A stretch of DNA of 64,000 bases from Rhizobium terrae (lineage in GTDB: Bacteria; Pseudomonadota; Alphaproteobacteria; Rhizobiales; Rhizobiaceae). The stretch spans positions 1 to 64,000 of the forward strand of contig NZ_QJKM01000017.1 of the NCBI RefSeq assembly GCF_003425685.1. Direction: 5' to 3'. The position numbers and the translations under genes are program-made. A model generated the notes under the pieces. That model was not told the origin of the DNA, did no database searches, and worked only from the letters and a program-made list of their open reading frames with translations. This document shows positions 18,407 to 27,063 of the stretch, in pieces. Numbering within the stretch: position 1 is the stretch's first letter; each line of letters begins with the position of its first letter.

Positions 18407-19736
18407 GCGTCCGGTCCCGTGTCCGCGATTTGAGGTCGATGCTGGTGATGTTGTTAGGCTCGGCTTCGATGGATGCCGTCTCTGGCGCGGCTTGCGGTTC
18501 CGGCTCCTGGCCGGCCTTCGCCTTCGCAACTGCCTGCTCAGCATGGATGCCGTCGGCGGTTACCGCGCGCTGCACTTCGAGCGCCCGCAGCAGTTCGGCA
18601 GCGGTGATCCTTTCGGCAAACGGCAGGCTTTCCTCCTGCCGGCGGATCGCGCTGTGCACCACGGCAAGGATGAATACCATTACGCCGGGCAGCAGGTCGA
18701 TCGAGATTGCCCCGGCCCATGCGGGAATGAAGTCCTGCGCATAATGCAGCACGGCTTCGGCGGAAGACAGCGGCACGAAACGCCGCTCCTGCACCGGCGA
18801 ACGGGCCAGGATCTCGTCGGCGGCCTTGGCAAGCGCCCTGGATTGCGCCGAAACGGAGGTGCGCACCGTATCCATCACCTGGTTCTGGCGATTGACGAGA
18901 TCTGCCGCGCCGCCATCCGGGACAGGCGCGATGAAACCGAGCGACAGATCGTCCGCCGCACGGCGGATCGACGGGGCGATCGAGGTTTGAGCGAGCGACG
19001 TGATGACGCCGGTCAGTGCCACTGCCTCGGTGGAGAACTGGTCGGCGCGCGGCTCGATCGCGCCGGGCGCGGAAACCAGCGAGCGCATCGTCTCCAGCCG
19101 CTTCTGTCCTTGTTCGAAGAGATCGGTCACCTGCTCGCGCGAGGCATTGATGCCGGCTTCGAGCGACTTCATCTGTGCCGACATCTGCGAAAGAAGCTGA
19201 ACGACGCTGCCGGAGCCGGTCGTGCCGGTCAGCGAGCCTGACTGGCGTTCGATCGCCGCAAGCTGGGCGAAACGTTCCGAGGCGCGCTGGATATCCGGCA
19301 GCAGGCTCTGGGCGGCGAGCGCATTCTGGTGTGCCCGGTCGAGATCGGCCGTATAATCCTCCACCGTCTCGGCGAGATGCTGCTCGACGGCGGCTGAACC
19401 GGCAAGCGCAGCCGCATTCAGCCAGCTCGACATGGCCAGGATCATCGCCGCACCCGTCGCCATAACGCCGAGCATCGCGGTGCGGCCGGTGCGGGTCGTC
19501 ACATGCGGATAGAACCGTGCCATGTAGGACCAGAAGGCGTAGATGCCGACCGAGACCGAAGCCGAATAGATGACGGCCGCAAAGAAGACGGCGGTGGGCG
19601 ATCCGTCGAGGATCGTGCGGGCGCCGAGATAGGTATAGACACCCGACGCGAGCGCCAGCACCGCGAGCGCAAAACGGGTCGTCGTTTCCACGGCGGCAAT
19701 GCCGCCCTGCAGTCTCTGAGAAGCGCCAAGCGCCAT
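18393..19736 (-). CDS. Membrane protein with large periplasmic coiled coil, unknown function
   Basis: I do not recognise this 447-residue protein. Three hydrophobic segments lie at about residues 20-41, 47-69 and 88-112, then a long helical, Gln/Ala/Leu-rich region (about 115-350, e.g. DLDRAHQNALAAQSLLPDI, SQMKSLEAGI-like heptads), then a fourth hydrophobic segment (about 354-378) and an acidic, Pro/Glu-rich cytoplasmic tail. The layout suggests a periplasmic coiled-coil loop. The gene overlaps the ClpP-like protease gene by 14 bases, so the two products are probably made together. Confidence 0.8.
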   Translation of the reverse strand: MALGASQRLQGGIAAVETTTRFALAVLALASGVYTYLGARTILDGSPTAVFFAAVIYSASVSVGIYAFWSYMARFYPHVTTRTGRTAMLGVMATGAAMILAMSSWLNAAALAGSAAVEQHLAETVEDYTADLDRAHQNALAAQSLLPDIQRASERFAQLAAIERQSGSLTGTTGSGSVVQLLSQMSAQMKSLEAGINASREQVTDLFEQGQKRLETMRSLVSAPGAIEPRADQFSTEAVALTGVITSLAQTSIAPSIRRAADDLSLGFIAPVPDGGAADLVNRQNQVMDTVRTSVSAQSRALAKAADEILARSPVQERRFVPLSSAEAVLHYAQDFIPAWAGAISIDLLPGVMVFILAVVHSAIRRQEESLPFAERITAAELLRALEVQRAVTADGIHAEQAVAKAKAGQEPEPQAAPETASIEAEPNNITSIDLKSRTRDRTHEDR

Positions 19737-19844
19737 GCCGTGTCTCCGAAAAGGAATGTATTCCTTAACAAGCGGTGAAGAAACCGGCGAAATGAAGGCC
19801 GCTCCCGGTTGCGGTTCTCCGAACCCGTTTGGCCCCGCTTCAGT

Positions 19845-21440
19845 TCAGGCGGTCAGAGGCCGCAGCTGATGAAGACTGCCGATGCGAAAACCGCCGAGGA
19901 CGAAAAAGCCGTCGATTGCATGGATCGGCGAGATGGCGATGAGTTGCGTCAGAAATTGTTCCGAGGACAGGTCCTCCTCGATCGCCTCGACCTCGGCGGA
20001 GAGAGGCCGGTCGACGGAGTAGAAGGCTGCATGCCGCCTGACTATGTCGTAGACGAGCTTCACGGCGCCGCCCGGTTCGTCGCCATGGATGTCCATCGCC
20101 TGGGCGGCGAGCAGGGCTTCCAGCGCCGCAAGCCGTTTCAGGGCCTGCATCTGCCTCTCGAACCGCTCGATGACGAGCGGCAGGAAGGCAGCCTCGTCCT
20201 CCATGCCGCCGGCGACGACGAGCGATTGCGCCGAGACCGGATTGGTCATCGAAAGCACGCGCGAAAAGATCTCGCCGGCGAGCTTGATGATCGGTCCGAA
20301 GCCGGTGGCGATCGCTCCTTCCGGTACGAGATTGACCGGCAGCCCGCGCCTTTGCCCGTTGCCGAGCAGGACACAGCGGTTGAAGGCGTTGCGGGCCGCA
20401 TGCGCCATGCAGAGCGATGCCGATTCCAGAAGGACCGTGACGTCGAGCGGCAGAGAGCCGCCCGAGGTCAGAACCCGACCCTGGGCAATGACGGGATTGT
20501 CGTCCGAACGGCCCGTTGCCGCCAGCACCTTGTGGCCCGCCGCCAGCAGGCTTTCGAAGACCGAGCCGAACACCTGGGCGATCATGCGCAGGCTGAGCGG
20601 GTCCTGCACATGCGTGCCGTCCGGCCAGTCCCAGCCTTCTGAGGCGTTGCACAGCCACTTGCCGATCATCGCCTCGCGCGCCGTGCCGACATGGGTGACG
20701 GCGACCCAGGGGTCGCGCGAGGCTCCCATGGCGCCTGAGGCGGCAAGGCCGGTGGCCAGCAGGGTACGCAGCGCTCCGGCTGCGGCGCGGATCGTTTCAG
20801 CCGCTGCTGCGAAGCTCACCGAATTGACACTGAGCGATGCCAGGCTGTCGCGCGGCGCCATACGGGTGGGTTTGAGGCCGGCGCGGCGGAAAGCGTCTGC
20901 CGCCGGAAGACGTTCGCCACGGTAAACGGCCTCGCCGACACCGGTCAGCACCGCGCCGATCTGCCCCATCAGGCCGATGTCGGCGCAGCCGATCGAGCCG
21001 GTGCGCCGCACCACGGGAATGACGTCCGCGGCAAGAAGATCGAGATAGGCATGCACGAGTTCTGTCGAGCAGCCGACATAACCGGTGAGCGCGGTGTTGA
21101 CGCGCAGCGCCATCGCATTGCGGACGACGGAAATCGGAAACGGGTCGCCGGTGCCGAAGTGATGGGCCCGCACCAGACCGAGGTTGAAGGCATCCAGTTC
21201 GGCATTCGACCAGGCGACGTCCTTCATTGCGCCGACCCCGGTTGTCGCTCCGTAGACCGGCGTGCCCTCGGCGATCGCCCCTTCGAGGATATCCCGCGCC
21301 GCCTGCACGCGTGCCAGCCCGGCGGGTTCCGCCGTCACCTTCGCTTTGCCCTGGCCGATCAGCAGCAATTCGGCAAAACCGATCGGCTGGCCGCTCAGCT
21401 CGATGTGCGTGTGTTCAACGGATGTGAAATCGTCGGGCAT
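19845..21440 (-). CDS. HAL/PAL-family aromatic amino acid lyase homologue lacking the canonical MIO triad
   Basis: 531 residues, the length of histidine ammonia-lyases. Family landmarks are present: Tyr63 in VYGATTGVG (HutH Tyr53), Asn206 in SVNSVSF (Asn195), Arg285 in QDPLSLR (Arg283). The Ala-Ser-Gly that cyclises into the MIO cofactor is absent: the segment reads RTGSIGCADIGLM, with Cys152-Ala153-Asp154 at that place (20979-20987). The tyrosine of QDPYSLR is Leu282. So an ordinary ammonia-lyase activity is doubtful. There are no other hut genes nearby. It stands alone between a membrane-protein gene and ubiB. Confidence 0.85.
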   Translation of the reverse strand: MPDDFTSVEHTHIELSGQPIGFAELLLIGQGKAKVTAEPAGLARVQAARDILEGAIAEGTPVYGATTGVGAMKDVAWSNAELDAFNLGLVRAHHFGTGDPFPISVVRNAMALRVNTALTGYVGCSTELVHAYLDLLAADVIPVVRRTGSIGCADIGLMGQIGAVLTGVGEAVYRGERLPAADAFRRAGLKPTRMAPRDSLASLSVNSVSFAAAAETIRAAAGALRTLLATGLAASGAMGASRDPWVAVTHVGTAREAMIGKWLCNASEGWDWPDGTHVQDPLSLRMIAQVFGSVFESLLAAGHKVLAATGRSDDNPVIAQGRVLTSGGSLPLDVTVLLESASLCMAHAARNAFNRCVLLGNGQRRGLPVNLVPEGAIATGFGPIIKLAGEIFSRVLSMTNPVSAQSLVVAGGMEDEAAFLPLVIERFERQMQALKRLAALEALLAAQAMDIHGDEPGGAVKLVYDIVRRHAAFYSVDRPLSAEVEAIEEDLSSEQFLTQLIAISPIHAIDGFFVLGGFRIGSLHQLRPLTA

Positions 21441-21547
21441 GAAATCCTCTTTCCACGCAAACTAGCGCGGCGGAGAGGGGAGGGAATATCCCAAATTGCG
21501 GACATCCCATGTCGCATCCATGCGGATACAGGTTCGATACGAGCTTT

Positions 21548-23110
21548 TCAGCCGAGCGCGAATGCCAGGTAGACGAGCGAAAGCGCGATGATCCAGAGCG
21601 CAACGCGGCCCGAGCGGCTGTGCCGCGCTTCCGACTTGCCGATCGCCTCGGCCGTTTCCGGATCGAAGCGCAGGCCGTGCTCGCTCATATGGACGAGTTC
21701 CTTGTGCAGCGTCTCGGTCTTGGAGGCGATTTCCGGCAGGGCCTCGGCGAGTTTCACGGCCGCCTTCACGCCGTCGCGCAAATCCGAGACGACGCGTTTC
21801 GGGCCGAGATTGTCGCGGATCCACTGGCCGACCACCGGTTCGGACGCCTTCCACATGTTGAAGCGCGGGTTGAGCATGCGCGACACGCCTTCCACCACCA
21901 CCATGGTCTTCTGCAGAAGGATGAGTTCCGGCCGCGTCTGCATCTCGAAAAGGTCGGTGACTTCGAAAAGCAGCGCCAGAAGCCGCGCCATGGAAATAGT
22001 CTCGGCCGGTTGCCCGTGGATCGGCTCGCCGATCGCCCGGATTGCCTGGGCAAAACTCGCCACATCGTGATGCGCCGGCACGTAGCCCGCCTCGAAATGC
22101 ACCTCGGCAACCCGCATGTAATCGCGGGTGATGAAACCGAAGAGGATTTCCGCAAGGAAGCGCCGCTCCTTCTTTCCAAGCCGCCCGACGATGCCCATGT
22201 CGACGGCGACGATCATGCCGGAGGAATCGACGAAGAGATTGCCGGGATGCATGTCGGCATGGAAAAAGCCGTCCCGCAGCGTGTGCCGCAGGAAGGACTG
22301 GATCAGCAGTTCGGCGAGCTTTTCGAGATCGTGCCCGGCTGCCCTGAGGCCTGTGACGTCGGACATCTTGAGGCCGTCGATCCATTCCATGGTGATGACG
22401 TCGCGGCCGGTCCGCTCCCAGTCGATCTGCGGCACGCGGAAACCGGGGTCGTCCTTGGTGTTTTCGGCGATTTCGGAAAGGGCCGCAGCCTCGAGGCGCA
22501 GGTCCATTTCCATCTTGGTCGTTTGTTCGAGGGTGCGTGTCACCTCGACCGGCTTCAGGCGCCGGCTCGATGGCACGAAACGCTCCTGCAGGCGCGAGAG
22601 CAGGTACATGCTCTCGATGTCGTGGGCGAAACGCTGGCGCACGCCGGGCCGCACGACTTTGACGGCCATCTTCCTGCCGTTCACCTCGGCGGGATGCACC
22701 TGCGCGATGGACGCCGCCGCGATCGGTTCGCCGAAGGACGTATAGAGATCGTCGATCGGGCGGCCGAGCGAACTTTCGATCGCGGATTTCGCCGCTTCGG
22801 TCGGAAAGAACGCCATCCGGTCCTGCAGCAGCGCGAGATCGACCGACCAGTCGATGCCGACCACGTCCGGCCGCGTCGCGAGGAACTGGCCGATCTTGAC
22901 ATAGGAGGGGCCGAGCCGGTCGACGGCACGCGTCAGCCGCTCGCTGCGGGCCTGTTTCTTGGCGCGAAACCGGGCCAGCGGATCGACCAGCGATTTGACG
23001 ATGCCGACGACGGGCGGCATGTCCTGCGTCGGCAAGGCCGAGACCACGCCCTCGCGCACCAGAACCCAGCCGACGCGGACAAGCCGGAAATAAGCGCCGA
23101 TCGTGCTCAT
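21548..23110 (-). CDS. ubiB: Ubiquinone biosynthesis accessory kinase-like protein UbiB
   Basis: A 520-residue ABC1/ADCK atypical kinase-like ATPase that supports ubiquinone synthesis at the inner membrane. The family KxGQ motif is VKIGQFLATRPD (about residues 73-84), followed by the Ala-rich loop replacement (AAASIAQVHPAEVNGRKMAVKV, with AQVH and the lysine), and HADMHPGN as the catalytic loop. A C-terminal hydrophobic stretch (VALWIIALSLVYLAFALG) is the membrane anchor. Starts 5 bases downstream of the ubiE stop, so the two form an operon. Confidence 0.95.
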   Translation of the reverse strand: MSTIGAYFRLVRVGWVLVREGVVSALPTQDMPPVVGIVKSLVDPLARFRAKKQARSERLTRAVDRLGPSYVKIGQFLATRPDVVGIDWSVDLALLQDRMAFFPTEAAKSAIESSLGRPIDDLYTSFGEPIAAASIAQVHPAEVNGRKMAVKVVRPGVRQRFAHDIESMYLLSRLQERFVPSSRRLKPVEVTRTLEQTTKMEMDLRLEAAALSEIAENTKDDPGFRVPQIDWERTGRDVITMEWIDGLKMSDVTGLRAAGHDLEKLAELLIQSFLRHTLRDGFFHADMHPGNLFVDSSGMIVAVDMGIVGRLGKKERRFLAEILFGFITRDYMRVAEVHFEAGYVPAHHDVASFAQAIRAIGEPIHGQPAETISMARLLALLFEVTDLFEMQTRPELILLQKTMVVVEGVSRMLNPRFNMWKASEPVVGQWIRDNLGPKRVVSDLRDGVKAAVKLAEALPEIASKTETLHKELVHMSEHGLRFDPETAEAIGKSEARHSRSGRVALWIIALSLVYLAFALG

Positions 23111-23114
23111 GCGG

Positions 23115-23891
23115 TCAGAGCTTCCAGCCGGAATGCAGCGCTGCAATGCCGCCGGTGTAGTTGGTGTAGGTCACGCGCGAAAAACCGGCATTGCGGATCA
23201 TCGCGGCAAAATTCTCCTGGTTAGGGAACTTGCGGATCGATTCCACCAGATACTGATAAGGTTCCGCGTCACCCGTGATCATCCTGCCGAAGCGCGGGAT
23301 CGCCTTGAACGACCATTCGTCGTAAAAGCGTTCGAGCAGCGGGAGTTCCACTTCCGAAAACTCCAGCACCAGCAGCCGGCCGCCCCGTTTCAGCACGCGA
23401 TAGGCTTCCTTCAGCGCCACATCGATATGCGGTACGTTGCGGATGCCGAAGGCGACCGTGTAGGCGTCGAAGGAATTGGCCTCGAAGGGCAGCGATTCCG
23501 CATTCGCCTCTACGAAATCGAGGTTTTGGGAAAGCTTCCTCTTTTCGGCCCGCTCGGCGCCGACGGCAAGCATCGAACCGTTGATGTCGAGCACGGTCGT
23601 GTGCGCCTTGCGCTCCGATGCCTCGACGATTCGGAAGGCGATGTCCCCCGTCCCGCCCGCGACATCCAGGGTTTTGTAGCCCCCGTCCTTTCTCGGGTTG
23701 AGCACATTGATCATCGCATCTTTCCAGACCCGATGCATGCCGGCCGACATAACGTCGTTCATCACGTCGTAGCGCTTGGCCACCTTGTGGAAGACGTCGT
23801 TGACCAGGCCCTGCTTCTCGCCATCGGCCACCTTGCGGAAGCCGTAGGAGGTCTCCATGCCGCCTTCGGCGTTGGTGCGGGCCTCGGTCAT
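23115..23891 (-). CDS. ubiE: Ubiquinone/menaquinone biosynthesis C-methyltransferase
   Basis: A 258-residue SAM-dependent methyltransferase that methylates the benzoquinol ring. Family signatures: [21 protein letters not shown] motif [13 protein letters not shown], the AFGIRNVP segment, and the C-terminal [12 protein letters not shown]. It leads the ubiE-ubiB operon and is divergent from mutM (about 150 bases apart). Confidence 0.97.
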   Translation of the reverse strand: MTEARTNAEGGMETSYGFRKVADGEKQGLVNDVFHKVAKRYDVMNDVMSAGMHRVWKDAMINVLNPRKDGGYKTLDVAGGTGDIAFRIVEASERKAHTTVLDINGSMLAVGAERAEKRKLSQNLDFVEANAESLPFEANSFDAYTVAFGIRNVPHIDVALKEAYRVLKRGGRLLVLEFSEVELPLLERFYDEWSFKAIPRFGRMITGDAEPYQYLVESIRKFPNQENFAAMIRNAGFSRVTYTNYTGGIAALHSGWKL

Positions 23892-24042
23892 CGGTGAACT
23901 CCTTAATTCTCTACCTTCGGGCGACCATAGCGAAGTCGTTCCGCTCTCGCTATCTGTGGCTCGCCTATTATAGATGAATGCGACATCGGGTCCGGTCTAT
24001 AGATCAGGAACCGGGTGCTTGGAACAGGAAGTTAGGTAGATC

Positions 24043-24921
24043 ATGCCCGAATTGCCAGAGGTGGAAACGGTTCGCCGCGGCCTTGCGCCCGCGATGGAGG
24101 GCGCGATCGTCGAAAAGCTCCAACTGAACCGCCCGGACCTGCGATTTCCGCTGCCGGAAAATTTCGGCGAAAAGGTTGGCGGCCGCCGTATCGTCTCGCT
24201 CGGCCGCCGTGCGAAATATCTGCTGATCGATCTGGAGGACGACCTGACCGTCATCAGCCATCTCGGCATGTCCGGATCGTTCCGGATCGAGAACGAGACA
24301 CCCGGTAAATTCCATCATCCGCGCTCCAAGGACGGCAAGCACGACCACGTCGTCTTCCATCTGAAGCATGAGAAAGGCTCGCTCCGGGTCATCTACAATG
24401 ATCCCCGCCGTTTCGGGTTCATGCAGCTTTGGAAGCGCAGCGAACTCGACCTCTACCCGGCATTCGCCGGACTTGGACCGGAGCCCACCGGCAATGCCCT
24501 CGACGCCGATTATCTGGCCGGCCGCTTTGCCGGCAAGGCGCAGCCGCTGAAAGGAGCACTGCTCGATCAGACGGTGATCGCCGGCCTCGGCAATATATAT
24601 GTGTGCGAGGCGCTGTGGCGCTCGCACCTTTCGCCGAAACGCCCGGCAGGCAGTGTCGTCACCAAGACCGGCAGGCCGAAGAAGGAGCTGGAGCTTCTCA
24701 ACGCCTCCATCCGCGAGGTGATCGCCGATGCGATCGCGGCCGGCGGCTCTTCGCTCAAGGACCATATCCAGACGGACGGCTCGCTCGGTTATTTCCAGCA
24801 TTCCTTCTCCGTCTACGACCGGGAAGGGGAGGCTTGCCGCACGCCGGGCTGCGGCGGTACGGTCGCCCGCATCACCCAGGCGGGTCGCTCCACATTCTAT
24901 TGTCCGGCTTGCCAGAAATAG
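24043..24921 (+). CDS. mutM: Formamidopyrimidine-DNA glycosylase
   Basis: A 292-residue bifunctional glycosylase/AP lyase that removes 8-oxoguanine and formamidopyrimidines. The mature N-terminus is Pro2 (nucleophile) with Glu3 in MPELPEVET. The C-terminal zinc finger has the exact C-X4-C-X16-C-X2-C spacing (CRTPGC...YCPAC). The H2TH segment and the [12 protein letters not shown] motif are present. Standard length; divergent from ubiE. Confidence 0.97.
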   Translation: MPELPEVETVRRGLAPAMEGAIVEKLQLNRPDLRFPLPENFGEKVGGRRIVSLGRRAKYLLIDLEDDLTVISHLGMSGSFRIENETPGKFHHPRSKDGKHDHVVFHLKHEKGSLRVIYNDPRRFGFMQLWKRSELDLYPAFAGLGPEPTGNALDADYLAGRFAGKAQPLKGALLDQTVIAGLGNIYVCEALWRSHLSPKRPAGSVVTKTGRPKKELELLNASIREVIADAIAAGGSSLKDHIQTDGSLGYFQHSFSVYDREGEACRTPGCGGTVARITQAGRSTFYCPACQK

Positions 24922-24981
24922 GACCCGCCGAAAATAGCGCATCAGAAACGAAGACAGGCCGGAAACCCGAGGAGACGCCGG

Positions 24982-25755
24982 ATGAGTTACGAAACCCTGC
25001 TGACCGAAACCCGAGGCGCCGTCGCGCTCGTCACGCTCAATCGTCCTAAGGCGCTGAATGCGCTGAATTCCGCCGTCATGGCGGAGCTCGCCGACGCGCT
25101 TTCCGGTTTCGGCAGGGACGAGACGATCGGCGCGATCGTGTTGACCGGTTCGGAAAAAGCCTTTGCCGCCGGCGCCGACATCAAGGAGATGCAGGGCATC
25201 GATTTCGTCGAGGCCTATGTGAACGACTTCATCTCGGGCTGGGAGGCGATCGCTGCGACCCGCAAGCCGATGATTGCCGCCGTCTCCGGTTTTGCGCTCG
25301 GTGGCGGCTGCGAGCTTGCCATGATGTGCGATTTCATCATCGCCTCGGAGACGGCCAAGTTCGGCCAGCCGGAGATCACGCTCGGCGTCATTCCCGGCAT
25401 GGGCGGTTCCCAGCGCCTGACGCGCGCTGTCGGCAAGGCGAAAGCCATGGATCTCGTGCTCACCGGCCGGATGATGGATGCGGCGGAGGCCGAGCGCGCC
25501 GGGCTGGTGTCGCGGATCGTCGCACCCGAGCGGCTGATCGACGAAGCGGTGGAGGCGGCGGAAAAGATCGCTGCCTTCCCGCGCGCCGCGGTACTGATGG
25601 CCAAGGAAGCGGTCGCCCGCTCCTTCGAGACGACGCTTGGCGAGGGGTTGAGGTTCGAGCGGCGGCTTTTCCACTCGCTGTTTGCCACCGCCGACCAGAA
25701 GGAAGGCATGGCGGCCTTCGTCGAAAAGCGCAAACCTCAGTTCCGGAATCGGTGA
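24982..25755 (+). CDS. Enoyl-CoA hydratase
   Basis: A 257-residue crotonase. Oxyanion-hole segments are AAGADIKEM and [15 protein letters not shown]; the catalytic glutamates are in GGGCELAM and [15 protein letters not shown]. It hydrates trans-2-enoyl-CoA in beta-oxidation or branched-chain amino-acid breakdown; the exact substrate cannot be read from sequence. It follows mutM by 60 bases with GAGGAGACG before the ATG. This position next to mutM and rpsT is usual for rhizobia (often named fadB1 there). Confidence 0.93.
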   Translation: MSYETLLTETRGAVALVTLNRPKALNALNSAVMAELADALSGFGRDETIGAIVLTGSEKAFAAGADIKEMQGIDFVEAYVNDFISGWEAIAATRKPMIAAVSGFALGGGCELAMMCDFIIASETAKFGQPEITLGVIPGMGGSQRLTRAVGKAKAMDLVLTGRMMDAAEAERAGLVSRIVAPERLIDEAVEAAEKIAAFPRAAVLMAKEAVARSFETTLGEGLRFERRLFHSLFATADQKEGMAAFVEKRKPQFRNR

Positions 25756-25784
25756 AAGAGGATCGTTACCGATCAAAATCTGCG

Positions 25785-25812
25785 TTGACGGGAGCGGGTA
25801 TTCCGGCTATAT
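25785..25812 (+). promoter_or_regulatory. Consensus housekeeping promoter of rpsT
   Basis: TTGACG (25785-25790) and CTATAT (25807-25812) reproduce the rhizobial consensus TTGAC-N17-CTATAT exactly. Transcription would start about 25820, giving a leader of roughly 115 bases before rpsT. Confidence 0.8.
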
Positions 25813-25937
25813 GCCCGCCCACAGTTGGGAAAGCCCGATCGCGGCTTCCTCTATTGCTCCCGAATTGCTGGATCGAGGGTCGCAGGACCGACGCGGCAAC
25901 GGCGGAGTTTTGGTTCGAATTCGTAGAGAGGCATGAA

Positions 25938-26204
25938 ATGGCCAATACAACTTCGGCGAAAAAGGCGACCCGCAAGATCGCTCGCCGTACCGCCGTCAAC
26001 AAGGCTCGTCGTTCGCGCGTCCGTGGTTTTATCCGCAAGGTCGAAGAAGCCATCGCATCGGGCGATCTCGCCGTAGCCGCCGAAGCCCTCAAGGCTGCCC
26101 AGCCGGAGATTGCTCGCGCCGCCTCCAAGGGTGTGCTTCATAGCAACACGGCATCCCGCAAAGTGTCCCGTCTTGCGGCACGCGTGAAGGCCCTGTCGGC
26201 CTAA
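25938..26204 (+). CDS. rpsT: 30S ribosomal protein S20
   Basis: An 88-residue, Lys/Arg-rich helical protein that binds 16S rRNA early in 30S assembly. Typical are [17 protein letters not shown], the [19 protein letters not shown] helix and [17 protein letters not shown]. Start ATG 25938, preceded by AGAGAGG. It has its own consensus promoter upstream and a rho-independent terminator downstream. Neighbour of dnaA, as usual in Rhizobiaceae. Confidence 0.97.
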   Translation: MANTTSAKKATRKIARRTAVNKARRSRVRGFIRKVEEAIASGDLAVAAEALKAAQPEIARAASKGVLHSNTASRKVSRLAARVKALSA

Positions 26205-26226
26205 TTATTGTCACAAACTGGTTCAT

Positions 26227-26257
26227 AAAAAAGCCTGGTCGATTGACCGGGCTTTTT
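26227..26257 (+). terminator. Rho-independent terminator of rpsT
   Basis: An A-run leads into a GCCTGGTC / GACCGGGC stem with a GATT loop, followed by CTTTTT (26252-26257). It begins 22 bases after the rpsT stop. Confidence 0.85.
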
Positions 26258-27063
26258 CTGCTTCTCTCAGCCTGCCTGATATTTACCCGGCTCATTGACA
26301 TTTTCGTGTCAGGGTCGTGACATAAAAAACATATAAAAATCAATAACTTGCTAGAGGTCCATGAGTCTCCGTCCAGCTTACGCTGCGGCAGAAAGCCCTC
26401 GGAACGAGTCAAGGGAATTTTTATTTTTCCTGTGAACAATGCCGCCTGCAGTATGTCATTTTTGAATCCCATTGATTCAACAGCGATTCTCCATCGGACG
26501 TTCTGCGGCATTCAAACCATGCCCCGCGAGTCAACGCCCGGCTCTTAATTTTGCGTAAAATTCATCATTGATCTTGGCATTTGATCCTGCCTAAATGGCT
26601 TTCAGCAAGGGGCGCGGGGATTACTTCAAAGGGCTGCCGGCAACCGTCTGTTACAGATGGTGTGGAGACCTTATTGCCTCTTGCTACGGGAGAAACGTGC
26701 CCGTTTTCCAGATAACCATCGGTTGCAGGCCGGAAATTGGCATTTTCCGGAGGCGGTCGATTTTGTCAACGCCCAACTCGGCCTCGTTGCCGAACGAAGG
26801 AGGTTGGATAGGGTCCGGACGGCTCATGATGAGGATGAGGCGTTTGTACGCGCGGGATGGCTCCCGCAGGTTTGTGCTCGTGTACGAGGCGGGCTCAGGC
26901 GAGCTTTTGTCGACTGCGAGGCGGCAGGGGCTTTGAAAAAGGGGACGGGCGGCGACGGTTCTCAATGACTGGGAATGGTTTTGCTGTGCCTTAAAAACGA
27001 GGTTTGTCCTGGCGGCGTAAACGAGAACCGCCGGGCTGCAGAGATTGGAAGGCGGCGATTAAA
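26258..27063. other. Long non-coding region before dnaA
   Basis: About 800 bases without a convincing gene. The part 26270-26350 and 26400-26440 is AT-rich for this genome. No cluster of DnaA boxes (TTATNCACA) was seen; one distant match on the minus strand (TTGTTCACA, near 26430) is the best. TTAA-N7-TAAA near 26547 resembles a weak CtrA half-site pair. Short open frames here lack ribosome sites and family likeness. It probably holds the dnaA promoter and long leader. Confidence 0.6.

Noticed and set aside
18407-18544. Longer start for the ClpP-like protease upstream of 18406
   Set aside because: The added 46 residues are Arg/Pro/Ser-rich and overlap the membrane-protein gene deeply, while the chosen ATG places a membrane anchor near the N-terminus.
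26657-26968. 103-codon open frame upstream of dnaA
   Set aside because: No ribosome site, no recognisable fold, and other frames are also open here.
26258-27063. Chromosomal replication origin next to dnaA
   Set aside because: No cluster of DnaA boxes was seen; in Rhizobiaceae the origin is typically near hemE.
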